Assembly (NCBI GenBank): GCA_963791885.1 | Contig: CAWBUL010000005.1 | Span: 1,612,001-1,676,000, forward strand | Length of the DNA: 64,000 nucleotides | Direction of reading: 5' to 3' | Source: CAVSUZ01 sp963791885 | Lineage (GTDB): Bacteria; Pseudomonadota; Alphaproteobacteria; Acetobacterales; Acetobacteraceae | Part shown: piece after piece, positions 27,529 through 37,082 of the stretch | How positions within the stretch are numbered: the first letter of the stretch is position 1 | Layout: each line of letters opens with the position of its first letter | The notes under the pieces: generated by a model | Seen by the model: the letters and a program-made list of their open reading frames with translations, nothing else | What the model was told of the DNA's origin: nothing | The model's database searches: none | Position numbers and translations under genes: made by a program

Positions 27529-27833
27529 TACAGTGCTCCCATCACCGAGCCGCGAAAACCGAACACGCGTCGCGTGCCGCGGAACGCGATCAGTGTCACT
27601 TCGCGGCTCTGTCCCGGCTCGAAACGGATCGCCGTGCCCGCCGCGATATCCAGCCGCATGCCACGTGCCGCTCCTCGGTCAAACAACAGCGCCGGATTCG
27701 TCTCCGCGAAGTGGTAGTGGCTGCCCACCTGCACCGGACGGTCGCCGGTATTCGACACCAGCAGACTGACCGTCTCGCACCCGGCGTTCAGCTCCAAGCC
27801 GTCCGGCACAGTGATGATTTCACCCGGTATCAT
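27528..27833 (-). CDS. ureB: Urease beta subunit
   Basis: Small structural subunit of urease, 101 residues, beginning MIPGEIITVPDGLELNAG and carrying the conserved RPVQVGSHYHFAETNPAL and GTAIRFEPGQSREVTLI segments. It is separate from ureA, as in most bacteria, and overlaps it by four bases (ATGA). Confidence 0.97.
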
Positions 27834-28132
27834 CGGATCGGCTCGTGCACGGTGACCAGTTTTGTGCCGTCCGGAAACGTCGCCTCGACCTGAATATCCG
27901 CGATCATCTCCGCCACACCTTCCATGACTTGGCCGCGCGTCAGCACCGTCGCTCCCGTCTGCATCAATTCGGCCACGCTGCGCCCATCCCGCGCGCCCTC
28001 CACAACGAAGTCGCTGATCAGCGCCACTGCCTCAGGATGATTAAGCTTTACCCCGCGCTCCAGCCGTCGCCGAGCCACCACGGCCGCCATGGCGATCAGC
28101 AGCTTGTCCTTCTCTCGCGGCGTCAGGTTCAT
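27830..28132 (-). CDS. ureA: Urease gamma subunit
   Basis: Gamma subunit of urease, 100 residues, starting MNLTPREKDKLLIAMAAVVA and ending with the conserved VEATFPDGTKLVTVHEPI. The start at 28132 has AGGAGCAGGG just upstream and matches the universal family start; the longer frame (MEIIGAG...) is spurious. It follows ureD with a gap of 8 bases. Confidence 0.97.
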   Translation of the reverse strand: MNLTPREKDKLLIAMAAVVARRRLERGVKLNHPEAVALISDFVVEGARDGRSVAELMQTGATVLTRGQVMEGVAEMIADIQVEATFPDGTKLVTVHEPIR

Positions 28133-28140
28133 CCCTGCTC

Positions 28141-28977
28141 CTATAATCTCCACGCCCGCGGCAACGCACGGTCCCGCAACGCCGCAAGCACCGCGGTCAC
28201 ACCACGGCGCAACCGGGCACCATCGCGTGCCAGCATCCGCACCACCAATAAATCATCCTCCACGCTGGCACCGGCCTCCATGCCCGCCAGCGCGTCGCGT
28301 ACCTTCGCCAATCGCTCGCCGCAATCGGGCGCGACACAATACAGCGTCGCAACAGTTCGTGCACCATCGCCGACCGCCGCGCGCCGCAATGTCGCGGCTG
28401 CATCCCCATTCATGCGCAGTGAGTCATGCACCAGCGGAACACCGGCACGCTCGATCCGAATCGTATCCCGCAGCGCCACGCGCCGTACATCCTCACCCAT
28501 CAACTCACGCCCGAACACCACCTGCTCCATCGCAAGCATGCGCGCACCCGGCGCGAGCGCAATCTCCAACCGCCGGTCCAGAGCAGCGCCGCCGAACAGG
28601 ATGCTTTCCTGTGGCAACCACTCTGCACGTGCGCCTCCGCACACGTGCAGCGACGTTCGCAGCATGGCGGGTCCTTCGCCGGGCCGGGCGCGATAGAATC
28701 GCTCCGCCGCCTGGCTGGTGAACGTGACTCGCGCTTCCGGTTCAATCGAAAGACTGGTGGAAAGCTGATCCCCTGCCGCCACGCCACCGGACGTGTTGAG
28801 CATAATCACATCCGCCCAGCCCGCATCGTGCCCGCGCGGGAACCGAGCCTTCAGGCAACCGGACTGATACAGATCCGCCAGCACCGTTTGCGCACCACGC
28901 CGCCGCATCGCGACGCGCAGCGTTCCCTGCGCACGCTGCAGGCCGGGTGGTTCACACCGATAACCGGCGTCGAACAT
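28141..28977 (-). CDS. ureD: Urease accessory protein UreD
   Basis: Urease scaffold protein (UreD/UreH), 278 residues from the chosen start, which binds apo-urease and receives UreF and UreG. Conserved parts: GCLKARFPRGHD, MLNTSGGVAAGDQL, TSQAAERFYRAR and EWLPQESILFGGAALDR. The start at 28977 (MFDAGYRCEPPGL) lies inside the end of urtE; an upstream ATG at 29007 is also open, so the exact start is uncertain. A GGAGGAGG tract is about 12 bases upstream. The overlap ties urease assembly to the urea transporter on one mRNA. Confidence 0.93.
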   Translation of the reverse strand: MFDAGYRCEPPGLQRAQGTLRVAMRRRGAQTVLADLYQSGCLKARFPRGHDAGWADVIMLNTSGGVAAGDQLSTSLSIEPEARVTFTSQAAERFYRARPGEGPAMLRTSLHVCGGARAEWLPQESILFGGAALDRRLEIALAPGARMLAMEQVVFGRELMGEDVRRVALRDTIRIERAGVPLVHDSLRMNGDAAATLRRAAVGDGARTVATLYCVAPDCGERLAKVRDALAGMEAGASVEDDLLVVRMLARDGARLRRGVTAVLAALRDRALPRAWRL

Positions 28978-29647
28978 CCGCTTCGTCGACCTCCTCCCGT
29001 CCGGCATTCAGCACGATCGCGCCACGGTCCATCACCGCGATCGTCTGTGCCAGCTCGTGGGCGAAGTCGAAATACTGCTCAACCAACAAGATCGCCATAT
29101 CGCCGCGCGACCGGAGCAGGGTGATGACCCGGCCAATATCCTTGATGATGCTGGGCTGGATGCCCTCCGTCGGTTCGTCCAGCAGCAGCAACCGCGGCTG
29201 AGTCACCAGCGCGCGGGCGATTGCGAGCTGCTGCTGCTGACCGCCGGACAGGTCCCCGCCGCGCCGGCGCAGCATGGTCTTCAGAATGGGAAACAGGTCG
29301 AAGATGTCGGGTGGAATGCGCCGCCTGCCGCGCGGTAGAACGGCGAATCCGGTCTCCAGATTCTCCTTCACCGTCAGCAGCGGGAAAATATCGCGCCCCT
29401 GCGGTACCCACGCGATGCCGCGCCGCGCCCGCTCGAACGTCGGCAGGCGGGAGATGTCTGTCCCCTCCCACTTGATCGCGCCCTCGGTGATCGGGTGTGC
29501 ACCCATGATCGCGCGCAGCAGGCTGGTCTTGCCGACGCCGTTGCGGCCCATCAGGCAGGTGACCGCGCCTTCAGTGGCCGAGACCGACACGCCGCGCAGC
29601 GCGATCGCCGCGCCGTAATGCAGTGTTACGTCGGAGACTTCCAGCAT
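28952..29647 (-). CDS. urtE: Urea ABC transporter ATP-binding protein UrtE
   Basis: LivF-type ATPase of the high-affinity urea importer, 231 residues. Walker A GRNGVGKTSLL, Q-loop and AWVPQGRDIFPLLTVKENL, signature LSGGQQQQLAIARAL, Walker B LLLLDEPTEGIQPSII and the switch histidine region (VEQYFDFAHELA) are intact. The TEGIQPSI wording is characteristic of UrtE as opposed to LivF. It follows urtD after 3 bases and overlaps ureD. Confidence 0.95.
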   Translation of the reverse strand: MLEVSDVTLHYGAAIALRGVSVSATEGAVTCLMGRNGVGKTSLLRAIMGAHPITEGAIKWEGTDISRLPTFERARRGIAWVPQGRDIFPLLTVKENLETGFAVLPRGRRRIPPDIFDLFPILKTMLRRRGGDLSGGQQQQLAIARALVTQPRLLLLDEPTEGIQPSIIKDIGRVITLLRSRGDMAILLVEQYFDFAHELAQTIAVMDRGAIVLNAGREEVDEADVRRRLSV

Positions 29648-29650
29648 GAC

Positions 29651-30393
29651 TCAGCGCCCCAGATACACGTCGATCACACGCGGATCGGCGCTGACATGAT
29701 CGATCGAGCCTTCGGCAATCACCGATCCCTCGTGCAGCACCGTCACCCGCACATCCAGCGCACGCACGAACGCCATGTCATGCTCCACCACCACCACGCT
29801 GCGCGTGCGGTTGATCTCTCGCAGCAGCGCCGCGGTCTGCTCGGTTTCGGCGTCCGTCATGCCGGCAACCGGTTCATCCACCAGCAGAAGCTTGGCTCCT
29901 GCGCCAGCAGCATGCCGATTTCCAGCCATTGTTTCTGCCCATGCGACAGGAACGTCGCCTGCCGGTCGCGCAACTCGGTCAGCCGCGTGATGGTCAGGAT
30001 CTCATCGATCCGTTCCCGTTCTGCGGGAGTCTCTCGCGCCCACAGCACCGTGCGAGCGCGCCGGTCGCCGGCCAGCGCGAGCAACAGGTTGTCGTGCACG
30101 CTCAGCGGCTCGAACACCGTGGGCTTCTGGAACTTCCGGCCGATGCCCAGCGTGGCGATAGCGGGTTCGTCCAACCGCGTCAGATCCACATCCGTCCCGA
30201 ACACGACCTTGCCGGCATCCGGTCGCGTCTTGCCGGTGATCACGTCCATCATCGTGGTCTTGCCGGCACCATTCGGGCCGATCACGGCGCGCATCTCGCC
30301 TTCTTCGAGCACCAGGGACAACGCGTTCAATGCGCGAAAACCGTCGAACGTCACCGTGACGCCATCGAGATACAGCAGCGAGTCAACCGTCAT
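29651..30393 (-). CDS. urtD: Urea ABC transporter ATP-binding protein UrtD, one frameshift
   Basis: LivG-type ATPase of the urea importer. From the ATG at 30393 (overlapping the urtC stop) it reads MTVDSLLYLDGVTVTFDGF, with Walker A IGPNGAGKTTMMDVITG and signature LSHGQKQWLEIGML. At about 29894-29898 one base is missing in the codons for AQEPKLLLVDEPVAGM, so the Walker B half (LLLVDEPVAGMTDAETEQTA to the end IDVYLGR) is in another frame. Restoring one base gives about 247 residues, the normal length. The neighbours are intact, so a sequencing error or very recent mutation is likely. Without the full ATPase the importer would not work. Confidence 0.9.
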
Positions 30394-31496
30394 CCGGTCA
30401 CCTCGCGCACCTGCGCGGGCACCTCCGGCTCGACGGTCTGCGGCTGCGCGCGTGGGCGCCAGGTGAACAGGCCCAGAAGGCCGCGCGGCAGGAACAGCGT
30501 GGTCAGGATGAACAGCAGCCCCAGCGCGTAGAGCCAACCCTCGGGAAGCACGCCCGTGAACCAGCTCTTTGCCATGTTCACCACGATCGCACCCAGTATG
30601 GGACCTGCCAGCGTGCCGCGCCCGCCGACCGCGACCCAGATCACTGCCTCGATCGAGTTCGCCGGCGCGAACTCGCTCGGATTGATGATGCCCACCTGCG
30701 GGACGTAGAGCGCGCCCGCAACGCCGGCGATCGCCGCCGAGACAACCCACGCAACCAGCTTGTAGGATTCCGGCCGGTAGCCAAGGAAGCGCGTGCGTGA
30801 TTCGGCGTCGCGCACTGCGATCAGCACCTTACCGTAGCGGGATAGTGTCATTGCCCGCGCCAGCCACCACGCCCCGCACAGGAATATCGCGCTCAGCATC
30901 ATCAGTGCCACGCGCGTTCCGTCTGTCTGCAGGGGAAATCCCAACAAGTCCTTGAAGTCGGTCATGCCGTTATTGCCGCCGAACCCCATGTCGTTGCGGA
31001 AGAACGCCAGCATCAGCGCATAGGTCAGCGCCTGCGTGATGATCGATAGATACACGCCGGACACCCGCGCGCGGAACGCCAGCCAGCCGAACACGAAAGC
31101 CAGCACGCACGGTACCAGCAGCACCATCACGGCCGCGACGGCGAAGTGATTGAACCCGTACCAGTACCAGGGCAGTTGCTTCCAGCCCAGGAACACCATG
31201 AAGTCCGGCAGGATCGCATTGCTGTACACGCCGCGGGCGCCGATCTCCCGCATCAGGTACATGCCCATGGCGTAGCCCCCGAGGGCGAAGAACGCCGCGT
31301 GTCCTAGGCTAAGAATGCCCGCGTAGCCCCACACCAGATCGAGCGCGAGAGCCAGCATCGCGTAGCAAAGATACTTCCCGGTCAGCCCGACCATGTAGGA
31401 CGACACGTGCGCAGAGGCCGCCGCCGGCGTCGCCAGGTTCAGCACGGCAAGCAAGGCCGTCACGCCGAGCAGCAACACAGGTACAGCCCATTTCAT
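30390..31496 (-). CDS. urtC: Urea ABC transporter permease UrtC
   Basis: LivM-type permease of the urea importer, 368 residues with about ten hydrophobic segments. Landmarks: LVWGYAGILSLGHAAFFALG, GGNNGMTDFKDLLGFPL (a UrtC hallmark) and the ATPase-contact block RTRFLGYRPESYKLVAWVVS. It overlaps urtB by four bases and urtD by four bases, so urtB-urtC-urtD are translationally linked. Confidence 0.96.
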   Translation of the reverse strand: MKWAVPVLLLGVTALLAVLNLATPAAASAHVSSYMVGLTGKYLCYAMLALALDLVWGYAGILSLGHAAFFALGGYAMGMYLMREIGARGVYSNAILPDFMVFLGWKQLPWYWYGFNHFAVAAVMVLLVPCVLAFVFGWLAFRARVSGVYLSIITQALTYALMLAFFRNDMGFGGNNGMTDFKDLLGFPLQTDGTRVALMMLSAIFLCGAWWLARAMTLSRYGKVLIAVRDAESRTRFLGYRPESYKLVAWVVSAAIAGVAGALYVPQVGIINPSEFAPANSIEAVIWVAVGGRGTLAGPILGAIVVNMAKSWFTGVLPEGWLYALGLLFILTTLFLPRGLLGLFTWRPRAQPQTVEPEVPAQVREVTG

Positions 31497-33079
31497 GCTT
31501 CCACCGCACGTCCACGCAGCGGGAACAGGCCTCGCGGCTTACGCTGGATGAACAGGATGACCATCACCAGCACCGCGATCTTGCCCAACACAGCCCCCGC
31601 CACCGGTTCCAGGAACTTGTTGACGATACCCAGCGTCAGCGCGCCAAGGGCTGTACCCCACAGGTTGCCGGCGCCGCCGAACACCACGACCAGGAAACTG
31701 TCGATGATGTAGCCCTGGCCCAGATTGGGGCTGACGTTGTCGATCTGGCTCAGGGCTACGCCCGCCATGCCGGCGACACCCGCACCAAGCCCGAAGGTCA
31801 GCGCGTCGATCCACGTCGTGCGGATCCCCATCGAAGCCGCCATCAGCCGGTTCTGCGTCACCGCGCGCATGCGCAGTCCGAGCGGCGTGAAGCGAAGCAC
31901 GGCCATCAATGCGAAGAACACCACCGCCGCGAAGATGATGATCGCCAGCCGATTGTAAGTCAGCGACAGACCGCCCAGCCGCATCTCGCCGCTCAGCCAA
32001 TCAGGTGTCAGCACACCGCGATTGCTCGCACCGAAGATGGTGCGCACCCCCTGCTGCAGGATCAGGCTTAACCCCCATGTGGCGAGCAGCGTCTCCAGCG
32101 GCCGGCCATAGAGCCGGCTGATCAGAAGCCGCTCGATGATCACGCCCGCCAGACCCGAAACCAGGAACGCCGCGGGGATCGACAGCACCAGGCCCACGCC
32201 CGCAAACGACGCCCCCAGAGTCTGCTGCACCACGAAGGTCGTATAGGCGCCGAGCATCACCAACTCGCCATGCGCCATGTTGATCACGCCCATCACACCG
32301 AACGTAATGGCGAGACCCGCGGCGGCGAGCAGCAGCACCGAGCCGAGCGAAATACCGAAATAGATACCCTGCACCACGGACCAGAACTGCAGGTCGCGGT
32401 CGATCGCGTGCACCGCCGATGCGGCGGCCGCACCCACGGTCGGATCCGACTTGTTCATGCCGTCGAGCAGAGAGCGGCTTTCCATCCCGCCGCGCTCACG
32501 AAGGGTGCGGATGGCAGCCAGTTTGTCCGCATCGCTCGCTTGCGGATTGAACAACTCACACGCCGCGCGCGCCTGCTCCATCGCCCGCCGGGCCGCTGCG
32601 TTCTGTTCCTTCGCCAGCGCGCGATCCAACGCCGGGATGGAGCGTGGATCATGCGAATGGAAGACTGCATCCGCCGCCTGGATGCGCTGCGCGGAATCCG
32701 GCGCGAACAGACGCAACATCCCCAAAGCGTCGTCCATCGCGGATCGCACCGCGTTGTTCACCCGCGCCCGCTTCAGCCCGGTGCTAGGCCCAGCATATTT
32801 CGCGCCGGTCTTGGCATTGACCAGTCCATCATCCGGTCCGCGGATAACCAGCGTGCCGTCGCGCGCGACCATCAGCTTGCCGTCTTGTAGCGCGGCGATC
32901 ACCGGCAGCGCACGCGTATCGCCATCGCGCGCCAGCAGAGTCACCCCATCCCGCACGTCGTCGAAGCTGGAACTCGCCAGCAACGACCACGGGTCCTGCT
33001 CCGCCGCCGTCGCCACGTGAGCGGCGGCGGTGACGAACGCAAGCAGAATCAGCGCGAAGAAAACGCGCAAGCGCGACAC
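31493..33079 (-). CDS. urtB: Urea ABC transporter permease UrtB
   Basis: LivH-type permease of the urea importer, 528 residues. The first roughly 220 residues follow a signal-like segment (LRVFFALILLAFVTAAAHVA) and form an extracytoplasmic, helical-repeat-like extension found in UrtB. The membrane part begins near GIYFGISLGSVLLLAAAGLA and contains GVMGVINMAHGELVMLGAY. I choose the GTG at 33079, two bases after the urtA stop; an open frame continues upstream inside urtA without similarity. Confidence 0.94.
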   Translation of the reverse strand: MSRLRVFFALILLAFVTAAAHVATAAEQDPWSLLASSSFDDVRDGVTLLARDGDTRALPVIAALQDGKLMVARDGTLVIRGPDDGLVNAKTGAKYAGPSTGLKRARVNNAVRSAMDDALGMLRLFAPDSAQRIQAADAVFHSHDPRSIPALDRALAKEQNAAARRAMEQARAACELFNPQASDADKLAAIRTLRERGGMESRSLLDGMNKSDPTVGAAAASAVHAIDRDLQFWSVVQGIYFGISLGSVLLLAAAGLAITFGVMGVINMAHGELVMLGAYTTFVVQQTLGASFAGVGLVLSIPAAFLVSGLAGVIIERLLISRLYGRPLETLLATWGLSLILQQGVRTIFGASNRGVLTPDWLSGEMRLGGLSLTYNRLAIIIFAAVVFFALMAVLRFTPLGLRMRAVTQNRLMAASMGIRTTWIDALTFGLGAGVAGMAGVALSQIDNVSPNLGQGYIIDSFLVVVFGGAGNLWGTALGALTLGIVNKFLEPVAGAVLGKIAVLVMVILFIQRKPRGLFPLRGRAVEA

Positions 33080-33081
33080 GT

Positions 33082-34431
33082 TTAGGCCGGCTTGCCGCCG
33101 CCCGCGCCGCAGGTGTGCGTCTTGACGTTGTACGCGCCGCAATAGAGGGGCTTGCGCCAGTCGCCGATAAGATCCGCAGTCTCCGCCACATACGGCGACC
33201 ATTCCTGCGCGACCACGAGACCGGGCGTCTGGGAAACGATGTTGAACTGCCCGTCGTCCTGGATCTCGCCGATCAAGACCGGCTTGGTGATGTGATGGTT
33301 CGGCATCAGCGCCGAGTACCCACCCGACAGGTTCGGAACCGCCACGCCGATCGCCGCGTCGATCACCGCGTTCGGATCCGTCGTGCCGGCCTTCTCCACC
33401 GCCTTCACCCACATGTTGAAGCCGATGTAGTGGGCTTCCATCGGGTCATTCGTCGTGCGCTTCGGGTTCTTGATATACTTGTGCCACGCGTCGATGAAGG
33501 CCTGGTTCTCGGGCGTGTCGATGCTCTCGAAGTAGTTCCACGCCGCGAGGTGACCTTCCAGCGGCTTGGTGTCCATGCCCGCCAGCTCTTCCTCACCCAC
33601 GCTGAACGCGACAACCGGGATGTCCGTCGCCTTGATGCCTTGGTTGCCCAGCTCCTTATAGAACGGCACGTTGGCATCGCCGTTGATCGTGGACACCACC
33701 GCTGTCTTCTTGCCCGACGAGCCGAAGCTCTTGATCTGCGACACGATGTTCTGCCAGTCCGACTGACCGAACGGCGTGTAGTTGATCATGATGTCGGACG
33801 GCGCCACACCCTTCAGCTTCAGATAGGCTTCCAGGATCTGGTTCGTGGTGCGCGGATACACATAGTCCGTGCCGGCCAGCACCCAGCGCTGCACGCCTGA
33901 TTCCTTCATCAGGTAATCAACCGCCGGGATCGCCTGCTGGTTCGGTGCCGCACCGGTGTAGAACACGTTGCGGCTGCACTCCTGGCCTTCATACTGCACC
34001 GGGTAGAACAGGATGCCGTTCAGCTCCTCGAACACCGGCAGCACCGACTTGCGCGACACCGAGGTCCAGCACCCGAACACCGCCGCCACTTTGTCCACGC
34101 TCAGCAACTGCCGGGCCTTTTCCGCGAAAAGCGGCCAGTTGGACGCCGGATCGACCACCACCGGCTCCAGCTTGCGACCGAGAAGCCCGCCCTTGTCGTT
34201 CTGCTCCGCGATCAGCATCAGCATCACGTCCTTCAGGGTCGTCTCGCTGATCGCCATCGTGCCGGAAAGCGAATGCAGGATGCCGACCTTGATCGGCGGC
34301 TGATCAGACGCCGGCGCCGCACTCGCACGCTTTTCTGTGCCGGGAGCCACCCCGCCCGCTGCCGCCGCTGCCGCCAAGCCAAGCCCCAGCAGTCCCAGGC
34401 CTCGGCGGCCCAGCGCAATCCGTTCCGACAT
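33082..34431 (-). CDS. urtA: Urea ABC transporter substrate-binding protein UrtA
   Basis: Periplasmic urea-binding protein, 449 residues, with a long Ala/Gly-rich export signal after an Arg-Arg (LGRRGLGLLGLGLAAAAAAG), so a Tat route is possible. The mature part has the UrtA hallmarks KVGILHSLSGTMAISETTLK, VFGCWTSVSRKSVLPVFEE and LFYPVQYEGQECSRNVFYTG, and NDPMEAHYIGFNMWVKAVEK. It is the first gene of the urt-ure unit, about 50 bases downstream of a sigma-54-type promoter. Confidence 0.97.
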   Translation of the reverse strand: MSERIALGRRGLGLLGLGLAAAAAAGGVAPGTEKRASAAPASDQPPIKVGILHSLSGTMAISETTLKDVMLMLIAEQNDKGGLLGRKLEPVVVDPASNWPLFAEKARQLLSVDKVAAVFGCWTSVSRKSVLPVFEELNGILFYPVQYEGQECSRNVFYTGAAPNQQAIPAVDYLMKESGVQRWVLAGTDYVYPRTTNQILEAYLKLKGVAPSDIMINYTPFGQSDWQNIVSQIKSFGSSGKKTAVVSTINGDANVPFYKELGNQGIKATDIPVVAFSVGEEELAGMDTKPLEGHLAAWNYFESIDTPENQAFIDAWHKYIKNPKRTTNDPMEAHYIGFNMWVKAVEKAGTTDPNAVIDAAIGVAVPNLSGGYSALMPNHHITKPVLIGEIQDDGQFNIVSQTPGLVVAQEWSPYVAETADLIGDWRKPLYCGAYNVKTHTCGAGGGKPA

Positions 34432-34480
34432 TCACACACTCCCCCTTGTTGTGCCCTGGCGGGCCTCCAAGGAGCGCTAG

Positions 34481-34497
34481 ATGCATTCACTGTGCCA
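34481..34497 (-). promoter_or_regulatory. Sigma-54 (RpoN) promoter upstream of urtA
   Basis: On the minus strand the sequence TGGCACAGTGAATGCAT carries the -24 GG and -12 GC elements of a sigma-54 promoter with exactly 10 bases between them; it matches the consensus TGGCACGN4TTGC except at two positions. A transcript would start about 12 bases downstream, leaving a leader of roughly 40 bases before urtA. Urea uptake genes are commonly under NtrC/RpoN control in proteobacteria, so the match fits function. I did not find a convincing NtrC dimer site in the upstream 100 bases. Confidence 0.7.
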
Positions 34498-34609
34498 CGG
34501 GACGGGCGCTCAAAGCTAAGGCAAAACACGAATTCGTGGAGGCTGAGCTGCCTGCCTGGCGGCCGGATGCTCACGAATCAGGCATCTCTCCCTCTCGACC
34601 GGTGGGGGC

Positions 34610-35914
34610 TCACCGTCTGAGCGGATCGAACCGCCGCTCCAGCCGCGTGCCATACAGGCCATAGTCGCGCTGCCGCTCAGGGGCTTCGGCGGCGAAGCGC
34701 GTGACCCGCTGCGGGAACCGCGTTTCGAACATGAACGCCAAGCTGCCTTGCAGTTTCTGCGGCCGAAGCTCCGCACGACTGGCGGTCTCGAACGCCTCGT
34801 GGTCCGGGCCGTGCGGCAGCATCGAATTGTGCAGGCTGAATCCGCCCGGAGTAAACCCGTGCGGCTTCGCATCATAGACACCGTAGATCAGCCCCATGAA
34901 CTCGCTCATGATGTTCATGTGGTACCACGGCGGGCGGAACGTATCTTCCGAAACCAGCCAGCGATCGGGGAAGATGACGAAATCCACGTTCGCCGTTCCG
35001 GCGGTTTCAGACCCTGAAGTGAGCGTGGTGAAGATGCTGGGATCCGCATGATCGAACAGCACCGGCCCAACCGGTGAGAACCGCCGCAGATCGTATTTGT
35101 AGGGTGCGTAATTGCCGTGCCACGCGACCACGTCCAGCGGCGAGTGGTCCAGCACCGTCTCCCACAGTGCGCCGCCCCATTTCATCACCAGACGGCATGG
35201 CTCCGAGCGATCCTCATACGCCGCCACAGGTGTCAGGAAGTCACGTGGGTTGGCCAGGCAGTTGGCACCGATTGGTCCACGCTCCGGCAGGCTGAAGGGC
35301 GCCCCATAATTCTCGCACACGTAGCCGCGTGCCGCACCGTCCCGCAGCTCGACGCGCATCTTCACGCCGCGCGGGATCACAGCAATCTCACCAGGGGCAA
35401 TCCCGATCACGCCGAACTCCGTCACCAGCCGCAACGCCCCCTGCTGCGGCACGATCAGCATTTCCGCGTCGGCGTTATAGAAGCACTGGCCGTCCATGCT
35501 GCGCGTCGCGAGATAGACATGCACCCCCATACCCGCGTGCGACGCCGCGTCTCCGGCCGTGGTGATCGTGTGCATTCCCTCGATGAAGCTCCGTGCCTCG
35601 CGCGGCAGCGGCAGAGGATCCCAACGCATCGGTGCGGGTGGAACCGCCACCTCCGCGCATGGTGCGGTACGCCACAGGCCTGCATCGGCCGGCCGCATAT
35701 CGCCCCAATGCGCCAGGCTGGGCCGGATGCGATACAGCCATGACCGGCGGTTGCTCGACCGCGGCGCGGTGAACGGCGTGCCGCTGATCTGCTCCGCGTA
35801 CAGACCGTACGCGCAGCGCTGCGGCGAATTGCGCCCCACCGGCAGAGCGCCCGGCAGCGCCTCGGTCTCGAACCCGTTGCCGAAGCCGGACATGTACTGC
35901 GCAGTATCGGTCAT
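34610..35914 (-). CDS. hmgA: Homogentisate 1,2-dioxygenase
   Basis: Iron-dependent ring-cleaving enzyme of tyrosine/phenylalanine breakdown, forming maleylacetoacetate, 434 residues. It begins with YMSGFGNGFETEALPGALP and has the iron-binding region RPPWYHMNIMSEFMGLIYG (histidine and glutamate) and the second histidine in SLHNSMLPHGPDHEAF. Full length. The usual partners (maleylacetoacetate isomerase, fumarylacetoacetase) are not adjacent here. It is divergent from the TRAP transporter genes across a 141-base gap. Confidence 0.97.
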   Translation of the reverse strand: MTDTAQYMSGFGNGFETEALPGALPVGRNSPQRCAYGLYAEQISGTPFTAPRSSNRRSWLYRIRPSLAHWGDMRPADAGLWRTAPCAEVAVPPAPMRWDPLPLPREARSFIEGMHTITTAGDAASHAGMGVHVYLATRSMDGQCFYNADAEMLIVPQQGALRLVTEFGVIGIAPGEIAVIPRGVKMRVELRDGAARGYVCENYGAPFSLPERGPIGANCLANPRDFLTPVAAYEDRSEPCRLVMKWGGALWETVLDHSPLDVVAWHGNYAPYKYDLRRFSPVGPVLFDHADPSIFTTLTSGSETAGTANVDFVIFPDRWLVSEDTFRPPWYHMNIMSEFMGLIYGVYDAKPHGFTPGGFSLHNSMLPHGPDHEAFETASRAELRPQKLQGSLAFMFETRFPQRVTRFAAEAPERQRDYGLYGTRLERRFDPLRR

Positions 35915-36055
35915 CGGTTTGCTCCTGCCGGCAAGCCTCGGGGATCGCCGCTCCCATCATAGCGCAGTCCGCGGGAGGTTCCGCGAACACGCCGATTGAC
36001 AGACCTGCCTGCACCCATCTCTGATGCGGAACTAAGTCGAAAGGGAGGATACAAA

Positions 36056-37078
36056 ATGCCGGCCATCACAACGCGCCGCACGCTGCTGCGGGCTGCTGGC
36101 GCCGCCGCGGCAATCGCACCGCTCGCCGCCCCGGCCATTGCCCGAGCGCAGAGCACCCGCGTCTTCAGCCTCGGCCACGACGAACCGCACGACACCGGCT
36201 ACGGCTTCTTCTCCGACCAGTTCAACGCCAAGCTGAAAGAACTCAGCGGCGGCCGCTACTCCATCCACGAGTTCTACGGCGCCCAGCTCGGCCAGGAACC
36301 CGAGATGGCGCAGAAGGTCCGCACAGGGGACATCGACTTCGTCATCAACGCCACCGCCAATGCGGCGACCATCGTGCCGCAGTGCGGTGTGTTCTCCCTG
36401 CACTTCGTCTTCCGTGACGAGAACCACCTGGCCAAGTCGATGCTTGACCCCGGGGTCAACGCACTATTCATCGAAATGATCGCCAAGAACACCACGGGCG
36501 CGCGCTCCCTCGGCCTCATGACGCTCGGCTTCCGCAAGTTCTACTCAAAGAACGAGATCCACAGCGTCGCGGACGTGAAAGGCCGCAAGGTCCGTGTCCA
36601 GGCCACCGCGACCGAGGATCGTTTCTTCAGCGCCTACGGCGCCATCCCGGTGCACATGCCGATCGGCCAGGTTTATACCTCGCTGGAAACCGGCCTGGTC
36701 GACATCGCCGAGAACGGCGCCGACATCTATCGCGCCCAGAAGCACTACGAAGTCGCACCCGTGCTCTCCGGTTCCGACCACGAGGCCAACAACAACCACC
36801 TCTGGGTCAGCGACAAGGCATGGAACAGCCTCAACAATCAGGAGCAGGGCTGGGTGACCGAGTCGTTCGCCTATGCGCGCGGGCTGGAGGTGCCCAAGGC
36901 GCTTGAATACGACAAGGCGGCGATCCAGTCGCTCCAGAAGATGGGCGTCGAATTCTTCGCCAATGTGGACCGCAAGAGCTTCATGGATATCGCCATGCCC
37001 ATCCAGGAGGAACAGGCGAAGTCCCTCGGCCCTTACGCGGTGCAGTTGCTCGAACTCACGCGCAAGGTCACCACCTGA
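36056..37078 (+). CDS. dctP: TRAP transporter substrate-binding protein (DctP family)
   Basis: Periplasmic solute-binding protein of a TRAP transporter, 340 residues. The export signal has a twin arginine (TTRRTLLRAAGAAAAIAP) and a cleavage site near AIARAQ. The mature protein has the family pattern GGRYSIHEFYGAQLGQEPEM, the conserved arginine region VADVKGRKVRVQAT and PIGQVYTSLETGLVDIAENG. The start at 36056 is supported by AAGGGAGGA seven bases upstream. It is the first gene of dctP-dctQ-dctM; the substrate is a small organic acid of unknown identity. Confidence 0.92.
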   Translation: MPAITTRRTLLRAAGAAAAIAPLAAPAIARAQSTRVFSLGHDEPHDTGYGFFSDQFNAKLKELSGGRYSIHEFYGAQLGQEPEMAQKVRTGDIDFVINATANAATIVPQCGVFSLHFVFRDENHLAKSMLDPGVNALFIEMIAKNTTGARSLGLMTLGFRKFYSKNEIHSVADVKGRKVRVQATATEDRFFSAYGAIPVHMPIGQVYTSLETGLVDIAENGADIYRAQKHYEVAPVLSGSDHEANNNHLWVSDKAWNSLNNQEQGWVTESFAYARGLEVPKALEYDKAAIQSLQKMGVEFFANVDRKSFMDIAMPIQEEQAKSLGPYAVQLLELTRKVTT

Positions 37079-37082
37079 CACC

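Noticed and set aside
34432..34480. NtrC binding site pair upstream of urtA
   Set aside because: No TGCACC-N5-GGTGCA-like dimer site could be seen near the sigma-54 element, so only the promoter itself is reported.
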